Shown here: piece by piece, positions 29,523 to 35,758 of the stretch | Layout: the number at the start of each line of letters is the position of its first letter | Numbering within the stretch: the stretch's first letter is position 1 | Source of the DNA: SIG440 sp045645905 | GTDB lineage: Bacteria > Bacillota > Clostridia > Monoglobales > Monoglobaceae | Length of the DNA stretch: 35,758 bases | Direction of reading: 5' to 3' | Assembly (NCBI GenBank): GCA_045645905.1 | Contig: JAZRJT010000025.1 | Coordinates: forward strand, 1-35,758 | Position numbers and translations under genes: made by a program | The notes under the pieces: generated by a model | The model's database searches: none | Told to the model about the DNA's origin: nothing | The model's input: only the letters and a program-made list of their open reading frames with translations

Positions 29523-31805
29523 ATGAAAGAAGAAACAATGACCGGTCTTGATTTTAAAATCAGTGAGGTTGCGGCACGAATTAAAGAGCTTCGCCACATA
29601 AGCGGAATTTCAGTTGAAACAATGGCAAAGCTTACGGGCGTCAGCCGCGAGGAATATGCTGCCTGTGAAGCAGGAACACACGATTTAAGCTTTGCTTTTA
29701 TTTATCGTTGTTCGCTTGCGTTTAAGGTTGGTGTAACCGATATTATCGAAGGTGTCAGTTCCACACTTAAATCATATACAGTTACGCGTCAGGGTGAGGG
29801 CAGAAAGATTGAAGAAGCCCACGGTATGGTTTATTATAATCTGGCATCGGCATTTAAGGGCAGAGTTTCAGAGCCTCTGTATGTTGAATGTAAGTATGAC
29901 CCCGAGGCAGAACAGAGAGATATTGAGCTTACAACCCACACCGGACAGGAACTTGACATTGTAGTAAGCGGTGCATTAAAAATTCAGATTGGTGCACACA
30001 CAGAGGTGCTCCATGCCGGAGACACAGTTTATTTTGACAGTTCAACTCCTCACGGAATGATTGCCGTTGAAGGGCAGGATACAGTTTTTTATGCCATAGT
30101 TCTTAACGGAACCGAAACAGAGCAGGCAGAAAAGGGTATTATGAAGTCCAAATATAAGCCCCATCAGGAATACAGGAGGGTTTATCACGACTTTATTGAT
30201 ACTACTGAGGACGAAAATGGTGCTCTTGTTTCAATTGATTTCAAAAACGAAGATAAATTCAACTTTGCATTTGATGTTGTTGACGAAATAGCACGCCGCA
30301 AGCCCGAAAAATTGGCAATGCTTTATGTTTCAAAGAGCCATGAAGAAAAGCGCTTTACATTTACCGACTTTATGAAAGAATCCGCACGCTGTGCAAACTA
30401 TTTCGAGTCTTTGGGCATCAAAAAAGGTGACAAGGTTATGATGGTTCTCAAGCGTCACTATCAGTTCTGGATTGCAACCCTTGCGCTTCAGAAAATTGGT
30501 GCAGTTTCAATTCCCGCAAGCTTTTTGCTTCAGGAACACGACTATGAATACCGCTACGAAGCCGCAGGTGTTTCAGCAATTCTGTGTACAGCAGATGATG
30601 ACATTGCCGACCGTGCGGAAGCAGGTTCAAAAAATGCAACAACTTTGAGAGAAAAGATTATTGTTGGCGGTTCAAAGGACGGCTGGCGAAATTTCGATGA
30701 GGAATATAAAGCGTTCCCCGATGTATATGAACGCAAAGCAGATTCACCCTGTGGTGATGATGATATGCTCCTTTACTTCACGTCAGGAACAACAGGCAAC
30801 CCCAAAATGGCTCTTCACAGCTTTAAATATCCTTTGGGTCACTTCCACACAGCAAATTACTGGCACTGCGTTGACCCTGAAGGTCTGCATCTGACAATTT
30901 CAGACACAGGCTGGGCAAAGGCGGCATGGGGCAAAATATACGGACAATGGCTGTGCGAGGCGGCACTCTTTGTTTATGATTTTGACAAATTTGATCCGGC
31001 AGACATTTTGCCTATGTTTGAAAAATACAAAATCACAACCTTCTGTGCTCCCCCCACAATGTACAGAATGCTTATGAAAGAAGACATTTCAAAATATGAT
31101 ATGTCATCTGTTCAGCACGCAACAACTGCGGGCGAGGCTCTCAATCCCGAAGTATTCAAGCAGATTGAAAAGCTGACAGGTCTTAAAATTATGGAAGGCT
31201 TTGGTCAGACCGAAACCACCTGCCTTATCGGTAATCTCTATGGCAGAGAGTACAAAATGGGTGCAATGGGTAAGCCTGTTCCCCTTTATGATGTGGATAT
31301 TGTTGACCCCGATGGCAACAGCGTTGGTGTTGGTGAAAACGGCGAAATCGTAATCAGAACCTCCGAGCGTGTTCCCTGCGGATTGTTTAAGGGCTACTAC
31401 CGTGACGAAGAAAAAACCGCTGAGGTATGGCACGACGGCCTTTATCACACAGGCGACGTTGCATATAAGGACGAGGATGGCTTCTACTTCTATGTAAGCC
31501 GTATTGATGACGTTATTAAGTCATCAGGATATCGTATAGGACCCTTCGAGATTGAAAGTGTTATTATGGAGCTTCCTTATGTTCTTGAATGTGGTGTATC
31601 AGCCGAGCCGGATGATGTTCGCGGTCAGGTTGTAAAGGCGAGTATAGTGCTTACCAAAGACACAACCCCCAGTGAAGAACTGAAAAAGGAAATTCAGACC
31701 TACGTTAAAGAACACACCGCTCCTTACAAATACCCCAGAATCGTGGTATTCCGTGACGAGCTTCCCAAGACTACAAGCGGAAAGATTATAAGAGCAAAAT
31801 TGTAA
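29523..31805 (+). CDS. XRE-cupin regulator domain fused to AMP-forming acyl-CoA synthetase
   Basis: A 760-residue fusion. Residues 10-70 are an XRE helix-turn-helix (RIKELRHISGISVETMAKLT). Residues 90-205 are a cupin (GQELDIVVSGALKIQIGAHT, DTVYFDSSTPHGMIAVEG). Residues 225-760 are an acyl/acetyl-CoA synthetase: YFTSGTTGNPK near 418-428 is the AMP/phosphate loop, then EGFGQTETTCL near 558, YHTGDVAYKDEDGF, and the catalytic Lys in TTSGKIIRAKL at the end. It resembles medium-chain or branched/aryl acid CoA ligases more than acetate-specific ones. The ATG lies after GGAGGG. It is a single-gene unit controlled by the T-box, which links it to amino-acid supply. Whether the HTH part still binds DNA is unknown. 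Confidence 0.92.
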   Translation: MKEETMTGLDFKISEVAARIKELRHISGISVETMAKLTGVSREEYAACEAGTHDLSFAFIYRCSLAFKVGVTDIIEGVSSTLKSYTVTRQGEGRKIEEAHGMVYYNLASAFKGRVSEPLYVECKYDPEAEQRDIELTTHTGQELDIVVSGALKIQIGAHTEVLHAGDTVYFDSSTPHGMIAVEGQDTVFYAIVLNGTETEQAEKGIMKSKYKPHQEYRRVYHDFIDTTEDENGALVSIDFKNEDKFNFAFDVVDEIARRKPEKLAMLYVSKSHEEKRFTFTDFMKESARCANYFESLGIKKGDKVMMVLKRHYQFWIATLALQKIGAVSIPASFLLQEHDYEYRYEAAGVSAILCTADDDIADRAEAGSKNATTLREKIIVGGSKDGWRNFDEEYKAFPDVYERKADSPCGDDDMLLYFTSGTTGNPKMALHSFKYPLGHFHTANYWHCVDPEGLHLTISDTGWAKAAWGKIYGQWLCEAALFVYDFDKFDPADILPMFEKYKITTFCAPPTMYRMLMKEDISKYDMSSVQHATTAGEALNPEVFKQIEKLTGLKIMEGFGQTETTCLIGNLYGREYKMGAMGKPVPLYDVDIVDPDGNSVGVGENGEIVIRTSERVPCGLFKGYYRDEEKTAEVWHDGLYHTGDVAYKDEDGFYFYVSRIDDVIKSSGYRIGPFEIESVIMELPYVLECGVSAEPDDVRGQVVKASIVLTKDTTPSEELKKEIQTYVKEHTAPYKYPRIVVFRDELPKTTSGKIIRAKL

Positions 31806-31820
31806 AAATGCAGACAAGAC

Positions 31821-31851
31821 CCGACACAGAAAAATCTGTGTCGGCTCTTTT
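31821..31851. terminator. Terminator after the acyl-CoA ligase fusion
   Basis: CCGACACAGA and TCTGTGTCGG form a perfect 10-pair stem around AAAA, followed by CTCTTTT. The convergent small gene on the minus strand ends just beyond it. Confidence 0.92.
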
Positions 31852-31853
31852 GG

Positions 31854-32009
31854 TTAATTAAAATCTTCTAAATCCTCGCCATTTGGGAATTCTTCTTCAC
31901 ACATATCAAGATACATTTCTTCTGCATCTTCCTGTACTTTTTGAAGTTTATCAATAGTTTCGGTAATTTCATTAAACAGCTTGTGATATAGCTTTTCATA
32001 ATCCGGCAT
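31854..32009 (-). CDS. Small hypothetical protein, 51 residues
   Basis: MPDYEKLYHKLFNEITETID, then KLQKVQEDAEEMYLDM and an acidic tail. It is short, probably a single amphipathic helix or coiled coil, with no signal or membrane segment. From memory, similar MPDY-starting proteins are common as unknown genes in Firmicutes prophages and integrative elements, but no function is known to me. I start at the ATG at 32009 because AAAGGGG lies 9 bases upstream; a longer frame runs back through the terminator and leader structure and is not credible. It lies directly behind a structured leader ending in a terminator (32030-32194), so it may be conditionally expressed. Confidence 0.7.
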   Translation of the reverse strand: MPDYEKLYHKLFNEITETIDKLQKVQEDAEEMYLDMCEEEFPNGEDLEDFN

Positions 32010-32029
32010 ATATAATATCCCCTTTGCAT

Positions 32030-32060
32030 AAAAAAAGATGTGTTGCCAAAGCAACACATC
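32030..32060 (-). terminator. Terminator closing the structured leader
   Basis: GATGTGTTG and CAACACATC pair perfectly around a 6-base loop. Seven T follow on the minus strand, then the AAAGGGG site of the small gene. Confidence 0.9.
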
Positions 32061-32194
32061 CAAAAAACGTGTTACTCTGACCTGATTTTGCGACAAATCA
32101 CAACCGCCCAGCGAAGGAAGATTATATCAGAGCCACGCTTTTTACATAGCATGGCCCATCACTGAGCAAATTATTCAGTTGTAATTTGTCGCAA
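32030..32194 (-). ncRNA. Structured leader RNA or small RNA with 17-bp closing stem (family unknown)
   Basis: Read on the minus strand, transcription from the promoter at 32200-32228 would begin at about 32194, exactly where a long stem starts. TTGCGACAAATTACAAC (32194-32178) pairs with GTTGTGATTTGTCGCAA (32104-32088), 16 Watson-Crick pairs and one mismatch. The 73 bases between them hold a hairpin GGGCCATGC/GCGTGGCTC and two large unpaired flanks. After the closing stem come GTAACAC (32075-32069) and an intrinsic terminator (32060-32030). GTAACAC can pair with part of the terminator's 5' arm, so an antiterminator is possible. The ribosome site of the small gene follows at once. It may be a riboswitch-like attenuator or a free RNA. 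Confidence 0.65.
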
Positions 32195-32199
32195 GTATA

Positions 32200-32228
32200 A
32201 GTATATCACAAACAAAAGCGAAAATCAA
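32200..32228 (-). promoter_or_regulatory. Promoter of the structured leader
   Basis: On the minus strand this is TTGATT (32228-32223), a 17-base spacer and TATACT (32205-32200). Confidence 0.68.
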
Positions 32229-32320
32229 GAACAAAAGTTTATTAAAGCAGAATAAACTTGTCCGTTTTGTCCTGTTTGTATAGATTATAATTTAATCAAA
32301 AAGGATGAAAGGATGTTTAA

Positions 32321-33661
32321 ATGAACGAAGGTCAATTTGAAAAAATGGCAGAAGCTTTGCAAAAATCTATTGCTGATGAGATTGCGTATACATACAGTGT
32401 ATTCATAGCAAACAGTACAGATAACATAGTCTATAAAATGAACAGCAATATTCTTTTGCCGGACAGAAAATTTCTTGATACAGGTCTGCAAAACAATGTC
32501 GGAAACAATTTGATTTTTCCTTATGATGTATTAAAGGGGAAGATTGAAAAGCAGATTAATGTCTTTTACAGTGAATTTAGTCTTAGCAGTAAGACGTTAA
32601 AGGAGCTTTCACACTACGGAGACAGGGCTGGTAGCTTTAAAAAGCAATTCGCTGATAATTTAGAAAAGTCAAAAACAACTACATTGGATGTTGTTTTTCG
32701 TGAGTTAGATTCACAAATATTGCAAGGCAGGGATGCAAAATCAGTTATATCCCATATGCAGAATATCTTATCCAAGCGCCTGAACTATTTAAGCAGACTG
32801 TTAAAAGAGAGTGCTGGACAGATGCCGCAATATATGGTACTATGGGATTATCAGGACAAAGGCTACACTCGTTATCGGCTCAGGACAAATGGTGACACTT
32901 GCAAGGATTGCACCAGTTTAGACGGCAAGATTTTTGCAATCAGTGAGGCAGAGAGTGGCAAAAACTTTATACCTCTGCACCCAAACTGCGACTGCTCTGC
33001 CGAGGTATTGGACGAGGCGGGTAATGCGGTATTTGTTATAGAGAATGATAACGCAGACGAAACCGAAGACGAAAAAAGCACAGATGCATTTGATTATTTG
33101 GCAACCTCATTAAAGCAAATGTTTTTAGGAAACTTTGCAGAAGGCAGCAATCTGTTGGGAACTTTGGGTCAGGTTGCATTGGGGCTTTTGGGGCTTGACT
33201 TGCCGATGGATATTCGTGATTTGTTGTATGACATAACAAATTTTAAGTTAACGCCCGAACACACATTTCAAACTATAATGGATATTTTTGCCCTTTTACC
33301 AGGGGTCGGCGCGGTAAAATACACGGATGAAATTACAGACACCTTAAAGCTCACCGCAAAATATGGGGATGATGCGGGGGGTTTAATAAAAGATAGTAAA
33401 AAGATATATAATGCATCAAAGAACATTAGACCGATGACAACCAAAGAGGCTATCGAAGCAGCAAAAGCATTGGGATTTGAACCTACAGGGCAATTTTCTC
33501 ACGGACAACCAATATTTAAAAAAGCGAATAAATATATTACTCCGGATATAGATGGGCATATTGGAGGTGTATGGAAAATGGCAAATTCAATTAAAGATTT
33601 AGGAAGTAAAAGAAGCAGATTGGGAACATATGATAAGAATTTAAAAAGGATAGGAGATTAA
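32321..33661 (+). CDS. Polymorphic toxin: MuF-like head domain, pre-toxin region, Ntox21-like C-terminal toxin
   Basis: 446 residues. Residues 1-230 resemble phage minor head (MuF/SPP1 gp7) proteins, ending in the Cys/His cluster C194-x2-C197, H220-P-x-C223-x-C225 (DTCKDCTSLDGKIF, PLHPNCDC). Residues 255-350 form a hydrophobic pre-toxin linker (LLGTLGQVALGLLGLDLPMD, FALLPGVGAVKYTDEITD). Residues 372-446 are a separate toxin domain, with QPIFKKANKYITPDIDGHIG then GVWKMA and RLGTYDKNLKRIGD, which I recognise as Ntox21-like, a predicted RNase fold. The ATG has AAAGG 8 bases upstream and a -10 TATAAT lies at 32286-32291. The next gene, one base later, should be its immunity protein. No phage genes adjoin. 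Residues 214-350 are repeated in the orphan cassette at 34259. Confidence 0.85.
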   Translation: MNEGQFEKMAEALQKSIADEIAYTYSVFIANSTDNIVYKMNSNILLPDRKFLDTGLQNNVGNNLIFPYDVLKGKIEKQINVFYSEFSLSSKTLKELSHYGDRAGSFKKQFADNLEKSKTTTLDVVFRELDSQILQGRDAKSVISHMQNILSKRLNYLSRLLKESAGQMPQYMVLWDYQDKGYTRYRLRTNGDTCKDCTSLDGKIFAISEAESGKNFIPLHPNCDCSAEVLDEAGNAVFVIENDNADETEDEKSTDAFDYLATSLKQMFLGNFAEGSNLLGTLGQVALGLLGLDLPMDIRDLLYDITNFKLTPEHTFQTIMDIFALLPGVGAVKYTDEITDTLKLTAKYGDDAGGLIKDSKKIYNASKNIRPMTTKEAIEAAKALGFEPTGQFSHGQPIFKKANKYITPDIDGHIGGVWKMANSIKDLGSKRSRLGTYDKNLKRIGD

Positions 33662-33662
33662 T

Positions 33663-34178
33663 ATGAGTTATTATCGTATTACAAAATACAACCCTGAGTT
33701 TAGGGATGAAAAAGGTTGTTATAAAGCGGAAGATTGGACGTCAATTAGTGATATAGGGAAAACGTATGATAATGGTATTCTTACTACCCTTAAGTATAAA
33801 CAAATAGAAGATGCTTATGTAGAAGCGGTAAAAATTATTCTGAAAGAAAAAGGTATTTCCCAAATGGTAATTTGTAATTTGGAAAAAAATGATGATGTAG
33901 AAGAGTTTATTTTTTTGCCAGAAGAAAAGGTTTTCTTAAACAAGATGAACAATAATTGCTGTCTAGGTTTATGTGAAATAGAAATTGCAACAAGATTATC
34001 TTTACGAGAAGTTATATGGAGTAGTCTTTTAACTGATACAGGTGATTTTAAAATTGAATTTGGTTATGATTATTATATGTACATAAGAGGTGCTAAACTG
34101 GAAGATGCGACAAAGCAAAAGATTTTAGATAATGGATTGTTTGTGGAATTATTAAATGAAGGTAATGAGTCTAAATAA
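33663..34178 (+). CDS. Predicted cognate immunity protein of the Ntox21-like toxin
   Basis: 171 residues beginning MSYYRITKYNPEFRDEKGCY, followed by a WTSISDIGKTY stretch. It is a soluble mixed alpha/beta protein with no signal or membrane segment, and fairly acidic with many Glu. Its ATG lies one base after the toxin stop codon, inside the toxin's final GGAG-containing sequence, so the two are translated together. Such tight coupling of a small cytosolic protein behind a polymorphic toxin is the usual immunity arrangement. I recognise the N-terminal pattern as one seen beside Ntox21-type toxins, but I cannot name the family with certainty. Its AT content is higher than that of the housekeeping genes, a hint of transfer. 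Confidence 0.78.
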   Translation: MSYYRITKYNPEFRDEKGCYKAEDWTSISDIGKTYDNGILTTLKYKQIEDAYVEAVKIILKEKGISQMVICNLEKNDDVEEFIFLPEEKVFLNKMNNNCCLGLCEIEIATRLSLREVIWSSLLTDTGDFKIEFGYDYYMYIRGAKLEDATKQKILDNGLFVELLNEGNESK

Positions 34179-34182
34179 TGTT

Positions 34183-34252
34183 GGGGACGTACCAGTTTTT
34201 GCACAATTTCAAAAAGTTTCAGGGTAAAAAGGTGCAAATTTAGGCACGTCCC
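34183..34252. repeat. REP-like imperfect palindrome before the orphan cassette
   Basis: GGGGACGTACC...TTTTTGCAC on the left faces GTGCAAATTTAGGCACGTCCC on the right, so the 70-bp unit is an inverted repeat of a GGGACGTRCC-N-TTTTTGCAC motif around a 27-base centre. A related half unit lies at 35320-35341. The look is that of REP or IS200/RAYT-associated palindromes. Confidence 0.75.
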
Positions 34253-34258
34253 TATTAT

Positions 34259-34731
34259 GCGAAAACTTTATACCTCTGCACCCAAACTGCGACTGTACTG
34301 CCGAGGTATTGGACGATAGCGGTAATGCGATATTTGTCATAGGAAAAGATAACGAAGATGAAAAAAGCATAAATGCATTTGATTATTTGGCAACCTCATT
34401 AAAACAAATGTTTTTAGGAAACTTTGCAGAAGGCAGCAATCTGTTGGGAGCTTTGGGTCAGGTTGCATTGGGACTTTTGGGGCTTGACTTGCCGATGGAT
34501 ATTCGTGATTTGTTGTATGACATAACGTACTTTAAGATGACTCCTGAACACGCATTTCAAACTATAATGGATGTTTTTGCACTTTTCCCTGGAGTCGGTG
34601 CGGTAAAATATACCGATGAAATTACAGATTCATTAAAATTTGCCGCAAAATATGGGGATGATGCGGGGGAGACTGCAAAATCACTAAACAAATTACCCTG
34701 GAATAGTTGGCAGAATTATGAAAAAAGTTAA
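34259..34731 (+). pseudogene. Orphan toxin cassette: duplicated linker without a start codon
   Basis: A second copy of the toxin gene's middle part, homologous to 32958-33380 (residues about 214-350). It has nearly the same protein (IPLHPNCDCTAEVLDDSGNA, LLGLDLPMDIRDLLYDIT) but lacks 12 bases, or four codons, in the DN-ADET-EDEKS stretch. There is no ATG or GTG in frame: a stop lies at 34225 and the first possible start is a TTG at 34309 with no ribosome site. After the shared part it diverges into PWNSWQNYEKS and stops. One base removed from the A-run at 34720-34725 would join it in frame to the toxin at 34718. It looks like a silent donor for C-terminal swapping. Confidence 0.8.
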
Positions 34732-35014
34732 TTATAATGGTCAAACATATGCTAAAATTGGTAACAGATTGTATTCAGAGCATGCTGTAAACAGAATGCA
34801 GCCCAGCGGAAACCGCTTTGGCCCCAATGTTTATCAAGGATTAAATAGTAAGGATTATGGGAGAAGCATTGCTCCACAATATGTAGAGGATATCATTAAT
34901 TCTACCGAGGGAGTTTTTCAACCTGAAACTGGCAATTTTGTTCACAAACTAGGAACTGTAAAAGTAATTGTCAATCCTGAAGGTGCTGTTGTAACCATAA
35001 TAACGTATCAATAA
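34718..35014 (+). CDS. Orphan C-terminal toxin domain (DUF4258/BECR-like), frameshifted from its linker
   Basis: 98 residues if started at the ATG at 34718, overlapping the end of the linker frame by 14 bases in another frame. NGQTYAKIGNRLYSEHAVNR followed by MQPSG, APQYVEDIINST and GTVKVIVNPEGAVVTIITYQ give a short helix with a conserved His-Arg, then a beta sheet. This resembles DUF4258/BECR-type RNase toxins. No ribosome site is visible before the ATG. If one A is removed from the run of six at 34720-34725, the linker reads QNYEK-VNYNGQTYAKIG without interruption, which I think is the ancestral form. It may be inactive as it stands, or rescued by slippage. Confidence 0.7.
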   Translation: MKKVNYNGQTYAKIGNRLYSEHAVNRMQPSGNRFGPNVYQGLNSKDYGRSIAPQYVEDIINSTEGVFQPETGNFVHKLGTVKVIVNPEGAVVTIITYQ

Positions 35015-35028
35015 AGGAGAGATTAGTA

Positions 35029-35295
35029 ATGGAAAAATTTATTGAGTTAATTAAACTTTGTGAACAATTTATAAATAACGATTTTAGCATAGAAGAATTT
35101 CAATACAGAATCGAAACTATTATTTTGCCAAATCAATGCAAAAATACATTAGAAAAGGAGCAACATAACGTCTGTAATAAGCTAGAAGAAATAAGGTTTT
35201 GTTATTCTGCTTCACAAAAAGAACAGGCTCAAAAAGTTGCAAAGTCGCTTATTCAAGCAATACACAATGAACAAGAGCGTCTTAAAAATAATTAA
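35029..35295 (+). CDS. Predicted immunity protein of the orphan toxin
   Basis: 88 residues, nearly all helical by composition, beginning MEKFIELIKLCEQFINNDFS and ending EQERLKNN. It has no signal or membrane segment. The ATG is preceded by AAAGGAGAG and starts 14 bases after the orphan toxin stop, in the immunity position. I do not recognise the family; the assignment rests on position and size. Keeping a well-formed ribosome site, unlike the toxin frame, suggests it is still expressed and could protect against sister strains that deploy this toxin. Confidence 0.65.
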   Translation: MEKFIELIKLCEQFINNDFSIEEFQYRIETIILPNQCKNTLEKEQHNVCNKLEEIRFCYSASQKEQAQKVAKSLIQAIHNEQERLKNN

Positions 35296-35319
35296 AATTC
35301 TCTTTAATTGAGAATATTT

Positions 35320-35341
35320 GGGGACGTGCCTGTTTTTGCAC
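35320..35341. repeat. REP-like half unit after the orphan cassette
   Basis: GGGGACGTGCC then TGTTTTTGCAC matches the left arm of the palindrome at 34183-34252 and is in the same orientation as it. The two bracket the orphan cassette. Confidence 0.7.
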
Positions 35342-35388
35342 GCATTATCATAACATCTTACTTATATTAACTATAATAATATTTGTAT

Positions 35389-35417
35389 TTGATTATATCA
35401 CGGCATTGTGTTATATT
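35389..35417 (+). promoter_or_regulatory. Promoter of the right-edge SLH protein
   Basis: TTGATT (35389-35394), a 17-base spacer and TATATT (35412-35417), about 30 bases before the ATG. Confidence 0.58.
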
Positions 35418-35446
35418 AATAATATTAAAATAAAGGGGGAGTTTTT

Positions 35447-35758
35447 ATGAGAATGCTTTTAAAAAAATTACTTTGCTTAGCTCTCGTGTCGCTAATGGTT
35501 TTATCAGTGTGTCCGATGTATGCGGCAGAAGAAAATACAACTGTTTATAGCGATGTATCAAAAGATTTTTGGGGATACAAAGATATAAATTTATGTTCGC
35601 AAAAGGAATGGCTCAACGGCTATCCTGACGGTAGCTTTGCACCAGAATCTTCTGTTACAAGAGCGGAGGCTATAAAAACTCTCGCGGTTTATTTACAGTG
35701 TGAGATAAAGAGTACAAGCACAGGTGAGTGGTATACTCCATATGTAAATGCGGCAAAG
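35447..35758 (+). CDS. SLH-domain surface protein (partial, C-terminus beyond window)
   Basis: The first 104 codons of a secreted protein. The signal peptide is MRMLLKKLLCLALVSLMVLS, with likely cleavage after MYA-A. An SLH domain starts at once: YSDVSKDFWGYKDINLCSQK, EWLNGYPDGSFAPESSVTRA and EAIKTLAVYL, with the conserved T-R-A-E turn that contacts pyruvylated wall polymer. The ATG at 35447 has AAGGGGGAG upstream. The reading frame is open to the edge, so any catalytic domain is unseen. With the GHL10-SLH protein it is the second SLH protein in the window, consistent with the CsaB fusion being active. Confidence 0.9.
   Translation, partial: MRMLLKKLLCLALVSLMVLSVCPMYAAEENTTVYSDVSKDFWGYKDINLCSQKEWLNGYPDGSFAPESSVTRAEAIKTLAVYLQCEIKSTSTGEWYTPYVNAAK

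Noticed and set aside
34719..34726. Classical -1 ribosomal slippery heptamer A-AAA-AAG at the orphan toxin junction
   Set aside because: The codon boundaries are in the wrong register (GAA AAA AGT), and joining the frames needs a +1 shift or loss of one A, not a -1 slip.
1..35758. CRISPR array or cas genes
   Set aside because: No regularly spaced direct repeats and no Cas-like protein were found on either strand.

Overview
The window looks like a stretch of chromosome from an anaerobic, low-to-mid-GC Firmicute of the class Clostridia, probably a gut or rumen Oscillospirales-type organism. The reasons are the oxygen-sensitive class III ribonucleotide reductase pair nrdD-nrdG, spoVG, a type-A-like RNase P RNA, a T-box leader, SLH-domain surface proteins with a CsaB-type pyruvyl transferase, AT-rich consensus sigma-A promoters, and frequent TTG/GTG starts behind strong AGGAGG-like ribosome binding sites. 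The species is inferred from gene content only.

Layout. 1-6872 (minus): rpoC (cut by the left edge) and rpoB. 7070-8381 (plus): rsmA and a YhbY-type RNA-binding protein, transcribed away from rpoB from a promoter that physically overlaps the rpoB promoter. 8398-13476 (plus): an envelope cluster of an LCP ligase, a fused GT4 glycosyltransferase/CsaB pyruvyl transferase, and an ABC exporter. 13529-14905 (minus): murC. 15052-15333 (plus): spoVG. 15414-18109 (minus): nrdD-nrdG behind two NrdR-like boxes. 18237-18870: a non-coding-rich block with a self-contained structured RNA, two unusual hairpin repeats and a lone XRE repressor with palindromic operators. 18924-19266 (minus): rnpB. 19298-21555 (minus): serC-serA. 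21668-22395 (minus): two half-size TauE/SafE proteins. 22456-23370 (minus): a Ppx/GppA phosphatase. 23446-23521 (plus): tRNA-Thr(CGU). 23607-25376 (minus): GHL10 hydrolase with SLH domains. 25476-25952 (plus): Cu/Zn superoxide dismutase. 26039-27962 (minus): holA and a ComEC-like metallo-beta-lactamase protein. 28005-28246: a MITE-like element. 28272-28952 (minus): SH3b-NlpC/P60 hydrolase. 29172-31805 (plus): T-box leader and an XRE-cupin/acyl-CoA ligase fusion. 31854-32228 (minus): a 51-residue protein behind a structured leader. 32321-35341 (plus): a polymorphic toxin/immunity locus with an orphan second cassette bounded by REP-like sequences. 35447-end (plus): start of an SLH surface protein.

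How the parts fit. CsaB-type ketal pyruvylation of the secondary cell-wall polymer creates the ligand for SLH domains. The LCP-GT4/CsaB-ABC cluster can therefore be read as the machinery that makes, exports and attaches the anchor used by the GHL10-SLH protein and the right-edge SLH protein. The rest is mostly housekeeping (transcription, ribosome maturation, serine synthesis, dNTP synthesis, tRNA processing) with accessory insertions.

The parts most worth a second look are the toxin locus with its frameshifted orphan cassette, two unidentified structured RNAs (18271-18424 and 32030-32194), the T-box controlled acyl-CoA ligase fusion, and the paired hairpin repeats beside the XRE gene. All of this was read by eye from the sequence. 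No alignment, folding or database search was run, so RNA folds and family names below domain level are provisional.
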